From Sphingobacterium olei (lineage in GTDB: Bacteria; Bacteroidota; Bacteroidia; Sphingobacteriales; Sphingobacteriaceae), in contig NZ_SUME01000001.1 in NCBI RefSeq assembly GCF_005048855.1, positions 372,001 through 436,000 of the forward strand: a DNA stretch of 64,000 bases, given 5' to 3'. The notes beneath the pieces are model-generated. The model saw only the letters and a list, made by a program, of their open reading frames with translations. It searched no databases and was not told the origin of the DNA. Position numbers and translations under genes: made by a program. Positions 36,139 through 45,700 of this stretch are shown in pieces (the first letter of the stretch is position 1; every line of letters begins with the position of its first letter).

Positions 36139-37053
36139 TCAATTAAAGGCTTCCCGAAATTCCAGCGGACTTTGACTGGTTTTCGCCTTAAACATTTTAC
36201 TAAAGGACTGTGAATGCTCAAAACCAAGCTCATAGGCGATCTCGGATACAGATAAAGCGGTTGTACTTAACCGTGTCTTCGCATAATCGATCACCTTATT
36301 CTGGATATGCTGCTGCGTATTTTGTTGGGTGTAGATGCGGAGCAGGCTGCCCAGGTAGTTTGCAGAAATGTTTAATTGCGCAGCAATAGTGGTCACGGTA
36401 GGTATGCCATGCTCGCCCAGCTTCTCTGTGGTAAAATGCTGCGAGAGGAGCTGTTCAAACCGCACCACCAGTTCCTGAGTAGATTTTTTTCGGGTAATAA
36501 ACTGCCGCTCGTAAAATCGTTCGGCATAAATCAATAAACGCTCTACTTGTTTTATAATCAGATCCTGGCTGAATTTATCCACGTTGGATTGATATTCTTT
36601 TTCGATGTTCTGAAGGATATCCACAACGGTTTGCTCTTCTTTATCGGAAAGAAACAGTGCTTCATTGACCGCATACTTGAAAAATTCATATCCGTTGATC
36701 TTGGTGGCTAGGTCGGTATGCCACAAAAAATCGGGATGGATAAGCAACAGCCAGCCGGTAGGTTCAACCTGAGCCTCGGGGTTGACCTCGAGGCGTAGAA
36801 ATTGATCGGGCGATACAAAACAGAGTACACCCGAATCAAAATCATATTGCTGTTGACCGTAGTTAAACCGGGCATTTACATTCCGTTTCAAACCGATGGA
36901 ATAGAAATGTTGGATCCATTTCAGTTCTATATCGTTTAGGGGATAGTTTACCTTACTGTAATCGATCAAACTGATGAGCGGATGCTCTGGCTTGGGCAGA
37001 CCACAGAAGGTGTGAAACTCGGTGAGCGAATGAAAGCGAAAGATGTTTTCCAT
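36139..37053 (-). CDS. AraC-family transcriptional regulator
   Basis: A 304-residue regulator. An N-terminal sensor region of about 190 residues (cupin-like, FNYGQQQYDFDSGVLCFVSPDQ) precedes the double helix-turn-helix (about 205-304; VTTIAAQLNISANYLGSLLR and LSVSEIAYELGFEHSQSFSKMFKA). It is the third gene after the SDR and Atu4866 genes on the same strand, with an 18-base gap, so it is probably cotranscribed and may control the set. The inducer is unknown. Confidence 0.88.
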   Translation of the reverse strand: MENIFRFHSLTEFHTFCGLPKPEHPLISLIDYSKVNYPLNDIELKWIQHFYSIGLKRNVNARFNYGQQQYDFDSGVLCFVSPDQFLRLEVNPEAQVEPTGWLLLIHPDFLWHTDLATKINGYEFFKYAVNEALFLSDKEEQTVVDILQNIEKEYQSNVDKFSQDLIIKQVERLLIYAERFYERQFITRKKSTQELVVRFEQLLSQHFTTEKLGEHGIPTVTTIAAQLNISANYLGSLLRIYTQQNTQQHIQNKVIDYAKTRLSTTALSVSEIAYELGFEHSQSFSKMFKAKTSQSPLEFREAFN

Positions 37054-37071
37054 TGGTGCTAATTTAATGCA

Positions 37072-37413
37072 TTAATTTTCCTTATACAAGATCATACCGG
37101 CATGATACAGGATCCCGTCTTTAAATTCGCCATCGGCTGTAAAACCGGTATCGTCTTTGTAATCAATGTGGTTTCCCGTCACGCGGTAAGTTCCCTGATA
37201 AGCATGCTTACGGTTGCCACGAGCTTCGTCATACCGGTTATTAGGTAATAGTTCATGACGGATATACCCATCTTCGGTGACCCACATACCGATATAGGCT
37301 TTCGTCTCAGCTATGGTTTGGATCGTGCTATTTGTTTTGGTACTCATACAGCTAACATTTAATGCAATAAGGAAAAAGATTAATAGCCGGTGGATAGGGA
37401 ATAGGCTTTCCAT
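37072..37413 (-). CDS. Small Atu4866-like lipoprotein
   Basis: A 113-residue protein. The N-terminus has a lipoprotein-type signal (LLIFFLIALNVSCMSTK). The remainder matches the Atu4866 domain family: IGMWVTEDGYIRHELLPNNR, then a beta-barrel-like TYRVTGNHIDYKDDTGFTADG. The family is small and of unknown function and is often found next to SDR and AraC genes. The first 34 bases overlap the end of the SDR gene in another frame, which indicates translational coupling. Confidence 0.82.
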   Translation of the reverse strand: MESLFPIHRLLIFFLIALNVSCMSTKTNSTIQTIAETKAYIGMWVTEDGYIRHELLPNNRYDEARGNRKHAYQGTYRVTGNHIDYKDDTGFTADGEFKDGILYHAGMILYKEN

Positions 37414-38216
37414 TTTTCGGATTCTTGACTTAATAACTGAATTTTATCTTGTACCATACCATAGGCATCTTCGCCCATCACGAAGTGCACGGGCGGATGA
37501 TCCAGCTTGCTCAATTGAATAAACAGCTCGGCTGCTTTTTGTGGATCGTTAGGTTGATTGCCATTGATTTGATTCAAATGTGCGGCTTCGGATGCTCTGG
37601 CAGCCGTATACGCATCAATAGGATTTGCAGGTGTCTGTACAGAACCTTTGGATAGGAAATCAGTTCTGAAATAACCGGGATAGACCAAGGTGGTATGTAC
37701 ACCAAAGGGTTCCATTTCGACAGCGAGGGCTTCGGTGAAACCGGCAACGGCAAATTTGGTGGAGCAATAGATGCCAAAAGCAGGAAAGCTGCCTACCAGA
37801 CCACCGATGGAGGCGATGTTGAAGATATGTCCGGATTGTTGCTGGCGAAGATGCGGAGCGGTATGCCGGATGACATTCAATGATCCAAAAACATTCACAT
37901 CATAATTCCGTCTGGTCTCCTCGTCTGTAAGTTCTTCCAGTGTGCCGATTTGGCTATAGCCGGCATTATTAACGACTACGTCAATTTTCCCAAAGCTGTC
38001 CACTGCAGTTTGTACAGCTTTGGCTACGTCGCTGTCATTGGTAATATCCATTTCAAGCGGTAGAAAGTTGTCGTGGCTTCCTATTGCTTCAACCAATGTA
38101 GGTTGATTTCTTGATGTAGCCACAACGTGATAGTCCTGTGCTAAGAGCTCGTTGACGAGGCTAAGACCTAAACCCTTTGAAGCGCCAGTAACGAACCATA
38201 CTTTTTTTGTTTCCAT
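37380..38216 (-). CDS. Short-chain dehydrogenase/reductase
   Basis: A 278-residue classical SDR. The N-terminal VTGASKGLGLSLVNELL binds NAD(P), NNAGYSQIGTLEE supports the sheet, FNIASIGG carries the catalytic serine, and YCSTKFAVAGF the Tyr-x3-Lys pair. The substrate is unknown; relatives in Sphingobacteria are annotated as oxidoreductases of aldehydes or ketones. It heads an operon with the Atu4866 and AraC genes. Its upstream region carries a bipartite motif shared with the AraC gene at 40034, suggesting that this second regulator controls it. Confidence 0.9.
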   Translation of the reverse strand: METKKVWFVTGASKGLGLSLVNELLAQDYHVVATSRNQPTLVEAIGSHDNFLPLEMDITNDSDVAKAVQTAVDSFGKIDVVVNNAGYSQIGTLEELTDEETRRNYDVNVFGSLNVIRHTAPHLRQQQSGHIFNIASIGGLVGSFPAFGIYCSTKFAVAGFTEALAVEMEPFGVHTTLVYPGYFRTDFLSKGSVQTPANPIDAYTAARASEAAHLNQINGNQPNDPQKAAELFIQLSKLDHPPVHFVMGEDAYGMVQDKIQLLSQESEKWKAYSLSTGY

Positions 38217-38279
38217 AACGAATTTGTTTTATCTATTTTGATGGAACAAAGTTGGGGATTACGGCGCAGCCAGGTGTGT

Positions 38280-38305
38280 TCGAATCCGTGAAGGTTGTAG
38301 CCGAA
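38280..38305. promoter_or_regulatory. Bipartite element upstream of the SDR operon
   Basis: TCGAATCC-N9-GTAGCCGAA lies 64 bases upstream of the SDR start. The same two half-sites with identical spacing recur at 40982-41007 upstream of an AraC gene. The bipartite form suits an AraC-type dimer. Confidence 0.5.
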
Positions 38306-38344
38306 TCGGGGATATGCAAACAAATGAATGAGCGAACTATCAAC

Positions 38345-38411
38345 GTCATCGTAGTAACATCGTCGTCATCGCGAACCTGAGGCACGAAGGTGCGGCGATC
38401 TTATAGTGTAT
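38345..38411 (+). repeat. Dispersed REP-like element, full copy
   Basis: It nearly matches 36024-36090, with one change in the second stem (GTGCGGCGATC) and TTATAG for TTACAG. It lies just downstream of the GyrI-like gene, whose stop is at 38453, and about 130 bases before the SDR start. Confidence 0.75.
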
Positions 38412-38452
38412 GAAATTGTTATCCATTGCAACTGTTGGTTTGCTTCGGTAGC

Positions 38453-39079
38453 CTACGGAGCAATTGAAAACCGTAAAACTGTTTTGAGTTTTTCGGGAGA
38501 TACCTTTCTTGCGTCACTCAGGTAGATTTCTTTATGTATCTTCGAGAGTCGCTTACACTGATTTTGTTCCGCAAATTCTTCCATAATTTGAAAACTTTCG
38601 GGTTCGCTATCGTAGCTTCCTACATGCAACATTTGAATACATTCACCCTCAGTAATCGTTTCAAAGGTTACTTTGTCAAATAAATCGTGGGGCTTTTTCT
38701 TTTTTGTATGTTCAAGTATGTGCAGGGCAAAATCTTTACTTACAAAGTCGGGCTGCCGGATCATCAGTTTAAATACCAACTCGTCTTTGTTGACTTTTCC
38801 GTCATAACTACTTCTGCCATCTTCTGTTAAATCCCAAATCCCCTCCAGGGGATAGACCGTATAATCAAAATATCCCTGTGGCTCGATTCCTTTTTTAGGA
38901 CTCATTTTAACACCATACGATAGGGCGTATAAAATGCCAATATAATCGGCAAAAAAAGCATGATTTGGATTTCCGGCACCTTCGATGGTGAAAAATTTAA
39001 ATTCCGGAATTGTGATCCTTTCTGGTTTGGCCTTTGGCAAATAGAATTGCTTTTCTGATTTCTTCCACTCGTGTTTCAT
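38453..39079 (-). CDS. GyrI-like small-molecule-binding domain protein
   Basis: A 208-residue protein of the GyrI-like (SOUL/BacT-type) superfamily. ERITIPEFKFFTIEGAGNPN opens the fold, followed by YIGILYALSYGVKMSPKKG and YTVYPLEGIWDL. There is no DNA-binding domain, so it is a stand-alone ligand-binding module. Such proteins bind drugs or other hydrophobic molecules, and some hydrolyse cyclopropanoid cyclohexadienones. It is cytoplasmic and monocistronic. The specific ligand cannot be deduced. Confidence 0.87.
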   Translation of the reverse strand: MKHEWKKSEKQFYLPKAKPERITIPEFKFFTIEGAGNPNHAFFADYIGILYALSYGVKMSPKKGIEPQGYFDYTVYPLEGIWDLTEDGRSSYDGKVNKDELVFKLMIRQPDFVSKDFALHILEHTKKKKPHDLFDKVTFETITEGECIQMLHVGSYDSEPESFQIMEEFAEQNQCKRLSKIHKEIYLSDARKVSPEKLKTVLRFSIAP

Positions 39080-39204
39080 ATTTGTGATGTTGATTATCCA
39101 AACGTAAAACTAAATCTACAACGTGACAACCGTGTGTCAGTTTGGTAGAAGAAAAAATATTATTTCGTTCTATTTGGTTTTTACTGACAGGGTAGGTTCT
39201 CGCA

Positions 39205-39918
39205 CTACAGGCCTTTCTTTCCTTCCAGCCAATATCCGTGTAGATTGACCTTGCCGCTGCTGTTTTTCTTGATAACTTTCCGAAAGGTCTGTGCCGATTT
39301 TGCATTTCCCGTAAGAATAAAATGGGCATCTAGCCAGTCGGTTTTCTGGAATAGCGGCAAACTGCTTACCCAATCCTCCTTCCGGAAGGATCCGTCTTTG
39401 GGAAATAAGCTGTAGTTTTCGAGTCCCAGTAGATCTGGAACCGATCTGTTTTCTTCATCTAGTTCGAAATAGAAATGGAAAAGCTGCTTATTTTCTTTTA
39501 GTATAGGCTGCAAAGAGCAGGCAAGGCCTAAGGAGGTTTCATCGCCAAAAATAATGTACTTGGGAATCGATTCCTGATAGTAGTTGTAGGGGCGGGGCTG
39601 ATTCATCTGGAGCCGATCGCCGATTTGTAACGCATCCATATATTGACTGCCCGGACCATCGCCGTGCAGGTGGGCGATGCATTCGATAATACCTTGGTCA
39701 AAATCAATAGCAGATACGGTGTATCGCCGTGCATCGGTGTCGTTTACCCGAAAGTCGATGAACGAGCCGGGTTTGGATACCACATCGGTAAGATCACCGG
39801 TAAAGCTAACCCGCTTCACCGTGGGCGAAAGAAGCTGTGTGTCCAATACTTCCATGATAGGTAATTTTGGCCACAACCTATCTACGACATCGAATAACCA
39901 TTTTGGTGCACTTGGCAT
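39205..39918 (-). CDS. Siderophore-interacting FAD-binding reductase
   Basis: A 237-residue flavoprotein of the SIP/FAD_binding_9 family, related to ferric-siderophore reductases such as ViuB and YqjH. The N-terminal barrel has RYTVSAIDFDQGIIECIAHLH and GPGSQYMDALQIGDRLQM for FAD. The C-terminal domain has YIIFGDETSLGLACSLQPIL and the end HGYWLEGKKG, which is family-typical. It should reduce ferric chelates in the cytoplasm using NAD(P)H. No siderophore genes are near. It stands between the GyrI-like and AraC genes and is probably controlled by the AraC protein encoded immediately upstream. Confidence 0.88.
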   Translation of the reverse strand: MPSAPKWLFDVVDRLWPKLPIMEVLDTQLLSPTVKRVSFTGDLTDVVSKPGSFIDFRVNDTDARRYTVSAIDFDQGIIECIAHLHGDGPGSQYMDALQIGDRLQMNQPRPYNYYQESIPKYIIFGDETSLGLACSLQPILKENKQLFHFYFELDEENRSVPDLLGLENYSLFPKDGSFRKEDWVSSLPLFQKTDWLDAHFILTGNAKSAQTFRKVIKKNSSGKVNLHGYWLEGKKGL

Positions 39919-40033
39919 AATCTTTAAGTTTTATACACAAAGGTATAGGGCATGCTTGGGCCGAACAATGGAACGAGCGGTGTAGGTATTGGACGAATCG
40001 CGGTTTATTAAGGGTAGTTTGTTTTTTATGGTA

Positions 40034-40894
40034 TTAGTGAGCTACGGTTTTCTTGCGGAAGGCTAGCGCCGGCATACCCGCTATTTTGGTAAATAGGCGT
40101 GAAAAGTAGGCATAGTCATCGTAGCCTAGCAAGGCTGCAATTTCCTTGACCGACTTATCCGAATGATAGAGTTCCCGCTTGGCTTCTAGTATAATACGTT
40201 GTTGTATGTGGTAGGATACAGGGAATCCGGTGACATTACGTACGCATTCATTTAGGTAGGAAACGGAAATATGCAATTGCTGAGCGTAATCCGCAGGTCG
40301 CTTCATCGCGATAAATTGAGTTTCTAATAATCGAGCAAAGGCATTTTCGATGGTTTCAAAACGGGATAGTTTAGATGGGGGCGTGGTACGTTTGAGGTAC
40401 TGCGAAAGGAACAAGGCAACGACTGTGTTACAACTATCTTTTAGTAGGGAAAAATACAGTTTGTCCGCTGTTCTTTCATAAAGACCGGTACACAGCGAAA
40501 AGGCTTGCAGAATAATCGGCAGATCTCCTGCTTCGAGTTCCAGCGGTTTTACGGGCGAAATAGACTGTAACAGGGTCAGGTACTCGGGATGAAGATGTTC
40601 ATCCTTGATCAGCAGTAGATACATCTCGAGCTGCTCTACCTTCAGTGCGCGGTGTACTTGATTGGGCGATTGATAAAGTATGCTGGGGTTTTGGATCACA
40701 TAGCGTTCGAAATCAATCTCGGTTATCGTGACGCCTTCTACCTGCAGGACAAAAAAATGGTAATCGTGGCGATGCGCGTGCAGGAGGGCTTCGTCTGTCC
40801 GGAAACTATCGGCAGAGACCTTGGCAACGGCTATGCCATGATCGGATACATCGGCCATTGACCGTACCGGAATGGGGGTTCTTTTCTGAGCCAC
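40034..40894 (-). CDS. AraC-family transcriptional regulator with cupin sensor
   Basis: A 286-residue regulator. An N-terminal cupin (about 20-110; HAHRHDYHFFVLQVEG) is joined to a C-terminal AraC double helix-turn-helix (about 190-286; LHISVSYLNECVRNVTGFPV and KEIAALLGYDDYAYFSRLFT). It lies 115 bases upstream of the siderophore-interacting gene on the same strand. The bipartite element found 88 bases upstream of its own start recurs upstream of the SDR operon, so it likely autoregulates and controls that operon. Confidence 0.88.
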   Translation of the reverse strand: MAQKRTPIPVRSMADVSDHGIAVAKVSADSFRTDEALLHAHRHDYHFFVLQVEGVTITEIDFERYVIQNPSILYQSPNQVHRALKVEQLEMYLLLIKDEHLHPEYLTLLQSISPVKPLELEAGDLPIILQAFSLCTGLYERTADKLYFSLLKDSCNTVVALFLSQYLKRTTPPSKLSRFETIENAFARLLETQFIAMKRPADYAQQLHISVSYLNECVRNVTGFPVSYHIQQRIILEAKRELYHSDKSVKEIAALLGYDDYAYFSRLFTKIAGMPALAFRKKTVAH

Positions 40895-40981
40895 TTGCTT
40901 TTACGATATGGGTTAAAGGTAATGATTTCTGATGTTATCTAAAATGGCCAGAGCTCGGTATAACTCCGGCGATAGTGGTAT

Positions 40982-41007
40982 TCGAATCCATATAAATCGT
41001 AGCCGAA
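40982..41007. promoter_or_regulatory. Bipartite element upstream of the AraC gene
   Basis: TCGAATCC-N9-GTAGCCGAA, identical in half-sites and spacing to 38280-38305. The surrounding 40 bases are also partly similar. A weaker relative may lie near 39985 (GGTATT then CGAATC). Confidence 0.5.
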
Positions 41008-41018
41008 GTATGGACGAG

Positions 41019-41052
41019 ATGATCATATTTTTCTAAAATATTATGATCATAT
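41019..41052. repeat. Two ATGATCATAT repeats 24 bp apart
   Basis: ATGATCATAT occurs at 41019-41028 and 41043-41052. Each has a palindromic ATGATCAT core. The repeats lie between the divergent AraC and ECF sigma genes, just upstream of an AT-rich possible promoter (TATATTTTG, near 41064). Confidence 0.5.
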
Positions 41053-41178
41053 ATCAAAATTTTATATTTTGTGCGAATAATTGAATGAAAAAGAGGAATT
41101 CAAACGCATTTTTTTGTGGTTTGTTGTTAATTTCCATTAACCTTTTATGCGGATTGCATAACGAAAACGTATAATATT

Positions 41179-41751
41179 ATGTCTTACGGTGTTTTCAACG
41201 AAAAGCAATTACTTGCCCAGCTACAAAAGGGTAGTGAACATGCTTTTGTTGAATTGTTTCACGTATATTCTCCAATCCTATCAAGTTTTCTTGCTAATTA
41301 CCATTTAGACCAAGAGGATGTGAGCGATAGTGTACAACAGACGTTTTTAAAGATCTGGGAACATAAGGATAAGATCGATCTGAATTCATCCTTCAAAAAT
41401 TACATCATTACCATAGCAAAAAACGATATATACAATAAAATAAAGAAAAATGTAGTAGCTGAAAAATATCGCGATTACACCTATCAGCATTCTTCCCCCT
41501 CTACATTGCATGTATCTCGAGAGCTTGAGGAAGTTTTAAGTAAAATTTTAGAGAGTTTTCCGGAAAAGAGGAGAAAGGTGTTTGAAATGAGTAGAATTCA
41601 AGGGTATTCGAATAAACAAATTGCAGAGAAGCTAGGTATATCCAAAAGTACGGTAGAAAATCACATCAATCATTCGTCTTCGGTGGTAAAAAGACTATTG
41701 AAAGGTATGGGCTTTTGGACAATTATTTTATTTTTTTTTATTTTTTCTTAG
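41179..41751 (+). CDS. ECF sigma-70 factor with hydrophobic tail
   Basis: A 190-residue ECF sigma factor. Region 2 (about 20-90) has ELFHVYSPILSSFL and DVSDSVQQTFLKIWEHKD. Region 4 (about 120-175) has LESFPEKRRKVFEMSRIQGY and the helix-turn-helix QIAEKLGISKSTVENHINHS. The last 15 residues (GFWTIILFFFIFS) are strongly hydrophobic and could touch the membrane, a feature seen in several Bacteroidota ECF factors. It is followed 47 bases later by an unusual anti-sigma gene. Confidence 0.92.
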   Translation: MSYGVFNEKQLLAQLQKGSEHAFVELFHVYSPILSSFLANYHLDQEDVSDSVQQTFLKIWEHKDKIDLNSSFKNYIITIAKNDIYNKIKKNVVAEKYRDYTYQHSSPSTLHVSRELEEVLSKILESFPEKRRKVFEMSRIQGYSNKQIAEKLGISKSTVENHINHSSSVVKRLLKGMGFWTIILFFFIFS

Positions 41752-41798
41752 GTGCAAACATTCTTTTAACTGTATAGTATACGATAAGAATTGAAAAG

Positions 41799-42572
41799 GT
41801 GGACAGAAATTTATTAAAAAGGTATTTCGAAAAACAATGTTCTGCAACAGAAGCAAAAGCTGTTGAAGAATGGTTATTGGATTCGAATAATCAAACCGAC
41901 TTTGAAAAGTTTTTGGAAACCCAATGGGATGTCCATGTCGATCAGCATTTGCAGACCGAAAGGATCAAAGGTAGGCCCTACAAAAGTATTTGGTGGAAGG
42001 CAGCTGCTGCAGCGGTTGTTTTGTGCATTGGAGCTTATTATTACGGTATGCGATCCGAGGTGGTAAATAGTCGGAAGCTAGTAAACGTTTCATCACCGCA
42101 AGCTGATTTAGCAGACCAAACCGTGCCATCCCTGACGGACACTTTTCAATCGAGTTCTAACCCCAAAATTACTATGCATTATGAAAGAAAACCCGACAAA
42201 AACAAATTTACCCCAGCAGTGGCTTCGGCAGACACTGCAAATCAGGAACATCGGCCTAAAACTGTGAAACCTGCCAAGCTTGGCAATATCATGGTCAATG
42301 AAGTCCTGCTAAGTAAACTCCGCGATCAAATCGACTCCAATACACTTGTATTGAATATCGATGTGCACGAAGTAAGCTTTCAACGCTTTTCGGCCATGCT
42401 GCGCCACCAATATGGTATTATTCTGGAGCCCTGCGATGATTCGGGGATGAACAAAACATATACGGCTCGGTTTGAAAAGATTTCCTTTTCTGATTTACTA
42501 AGTGACATGTCTGAAAAGATGCTGTTTACTTATTCTTTTCAAGACAGTATTGTAAAAATCTGTTTTAACTAA
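41799..42572 (+). CDS. Atypical anti-sigma protein lacking a recognisable FecR domain
   Basis: A 257-residue protein from a GTG start (GAAAAGG overlaps it just upstream). The N-terminus (1-45; NLLKRYFEKQCSATEAKAVEEW) matches the sigma-binding part of FecR-type regulators. One membrane helix follows (about 66-86). The next 80 residues are polar, Pro/Ser/Lys-rich and unlike the FecR beta-domain. Residues about 165-257 (NIDVHEVSFQRFSAMLRHQY, then ARFEKISFSDLLSDMSEKM) resemble the STN/DUF4974 fold. The gene lies where fecR is expected. I infer an anti-sigma factor that has lost its FecR domain; a structure prediction would settle this. Confidence 0.75.
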   Translation: MDRNLLKRYFEKQCSATEAKAVEEWLLDSNNQTDFEKFLETQWDVHVDQHLQTERIKGRPYKSIWWKAAAAAVVLCIGAYYYGMRSEVVNSRKLVNVSSPQADLADQTVPSLTDTFQSSSNPKITMHYERKPDKNKFTPAVASADTANQEHRPKTVKPAKLGNIMVNEVLLSKLRDQIDSNTLVLNIDVHEVSFQRFSAMLRHQYGIILEPCDDSGMNKTYTARFEKISFSDLLSDMSEKMLFTYSFQDSIVKICFN

Positions 42573-42780
42573 AAATTGCAATGCATATACAGATGCCGTC
42601 GTAGCAAAAGCTATGGCCTTGTGTCTTGTATTCGCACAAAAACGTACTTCATGGGATCATATGGGTATAGGATATCCTGCTATGCGAGTGACTAGCAATG
42701 TTTTCTTTTCAGATTTTAGCGAAGAAACGATTGTACAAAAGCCTAATTAATTACCAAATAATTAACTAAACCAATGAATA

Positions 42781-45700
42781 ATGAATAAAAAACTCAAACG
42801 GAGAATTAGATGGAGCGTTTTTACCTTTGCGTTTTTGGGACTACTAGGTGCTCCCACCATCCTTTTCAGTCAAGTACAAATGACCCCGATAAAAGCGATT
42901 CCCAAGGTATTGGGAAAAGTAATTGACAAAAATAAGTCGCCGATTTCAGGGGCGATTATCTCCGTTAAAGGCAACCCGAAAATTGCGACCACCAGCAACA
43001 ATACCGGTGAGTTTCTCCTTTCTCCCGAAAAAGAAGGCGAAACGCTGTTGATTACCATATTGGGCTATAAAGCACAAGAGATTACGTTGACGAATGACAC
43101 AAAACTTCCATTGATTGTTACCTTGGAAGAATCGGCCGATCAGATTGAAGAGGTCGTTGTAACGGGATATGGAAACCGTCAAAAAAGCACTTTTACAGGA
43201 AATGCCAGCACATTTAATAAAGAAGACCTCGAACGCGTAGGTAACCGTAACGTGTTGCAAAGTTTACAAAATCTGGATCCTTCGTTTATATTGGCAGAAA
43301 ATCTCAACTTAGGCTCCAATCCTAATGGGCTTCCCGATATTTTACTTCGTGGAAAATCCGCTTTAGATGATGTCCGCGGAGATTATGCGGGAAACCCTAA
43401 TCAGCCTCTATTTCTGATTGATGGATTTGAAGCTAGTTTACAGCGGGTCTACGATCTTGATATGAACCGTATCGCCTCGGTTACCATATTAAAAGATGCC
43501 GCAGCAAAAGCTATCTATGGCGCTAAAGCGGCAAACGGAGTCGTTGTTATCGAGACGATTGTGCCTGCAGAAGGTGCCATGCGCGTATCGTACAACGGAA
43601 ATTTCAATGTGGAAGCACCTGACCTCAGTAGCTATAACCTGACCAATGCAAGCGAAAAACTTGAGATTGAACGTATAGCTGGCAGATATACGTCTGCTAA
43701 CCCAGTCACACAACAGTTTCTCAACGAGCAGTACAATGCACTATTGAAAAATGTCGTCGAGGGTGTCGACACCTATTGGTTGTCGCAACCATTAAGAACA
43801 GGCATCGCCAGTAAACATACGCTTTTTCTCGAGGGTGGAAACCCTGCTCTGCGTTACGGCATCGACTTCACCCACAACAAAGTAGCAGGTGTAATGAAAG
43901 GATCTGACCGTACAAATAATAGTGGGTCAATTAACCTCTCTTACCGGAATGGCAAAATCCTATTTCGAAACATTCTCAATGTAACATTTAACAGAGCTGA
44001 CAATTCGCCATATGGTATGTTTTCGGAATATTCCGTACTCAACCCATATTTCAAACCTCATGATGACAATGGCAATGTGACAAAATTATTGGGCACATTC
44101 CAGACCACACCCAGAAGTACTATGTCTTATTTTTTCAATCCATTGTATAACGCCGAATTGGGCACCAAAGATTTTTCTAAGTATACCGAGGTGACAGAAA
44201 ATTTCTATACCGAATACCAGCATAGTCCTAATCTACGCTTTACGGCACGAGTGGGGTATACTTATAATGGCAATACAGCGGAAAGGTTCTTACCTGGGGA
44301 CCATACCAACTTTGCAACATGGGGCGGTGAAGACTTTTACCGCCGTGGTTCATATCGCATTACCGATGGTGAAAGCTCAACGCTTAGTTCGGATGTATTT
44401 GTTAATTGGACAAAAAAATGGAAAAAGCATATCGTTTTCGCTAATGGCGGGGCAAATCTTGCCGCTTTTCTGACTCAATCACACGGTATGTCGGCAGAGG
44501 GATTTCTCAATAATAGGGTTGATTTTATTTCGTTTGCCCGTCAGTACACACAAGGAACAGTACCTTTTGGCTCAGAAACCATACAGCGGGAAATTGGTCT
44601 CATCGGTTTTGCCAATTATTCGTATGACGACCGCTTCTTAGTTGACATAAGTATACGGCGCAATGCCTCTTCCGTCTTCGGTTCTGATTCCCGCTGGGGA
44701 ACATTTTGGTCTGCAGGACTTGGTTGGAATTTACATAATGAACCGTTTTTTAGAAACCAAGAGTTTATTGATCTACTACGTATACGTGGTTCAATCGGAT
44801 CTACAGGTAGCCAAAATTTCAATCCTTATCAAGCGATGGCGACCTATAATTTTTTTAACAGCAGTACATACGATAATATTTCTGGAGCATACCTTTACAG
44901 TCTTGCGAACGACAACTTAAAATGGCAACAGACTGTCGACCAAAATGTTGGTATAGATATCAGATTATTCAAACGCTGGAATATGCAGTTTAATTATTTT
45001 GTGAATAACACAAATAATTTATTGATAGATTTTACCCTTCCTCCTTCCACCGGTTTTTATTCATATAAGGAGAATATTGGATCGTTACAAAATCGCGGTT
45101 TCGAAGCAACTACAAGTTATTTAGCCTATTCCAACCCTGAACAACAATCATTCCTTTCTTTCACTGCCGCATTTATGGGAAACCAAAACAAGATCACAAA
45201 AATCGCCGACGCCTTGAGGCAGTTGAATGAAGAACAGGACAATAGTAATGCTAACCTCAACGCCCCTAAAACGCGCTACGAAGAGGGCCAATCGACCTCG
45301 ACCATTTGGGCGGTACCGTCATTGGGTATCGATCCGATCACTGGCCAGGAACTGTTTCAAAAGAAAGACGGTTCAACTACATACGTATGGAGCGCCGATG
45401 ACCAAATTGCAGTAGGCGTGTCTGATCCGACATTGCGCGGAAATTTTGGAGTTAATATGGAATACAAGGGATGGGGTTTAAACGCCACTATGCGTTATAT
45501 ATTAGGAGCAGACTACTATAATGCCACATTAGTCAACCGTATTGAAAACGTGAATATAGCCAATAATGTAGATAAAAGAGTATTCGAAAATACCTGGCAG
45601 CAACCCGGTGATGTCGTACCCTTTAAACGCATATCGCCTACGCCGACCACAACGAGACCGACAGATCGTTTCTTACAGCAAAAAAATGAGCTAACACTTT

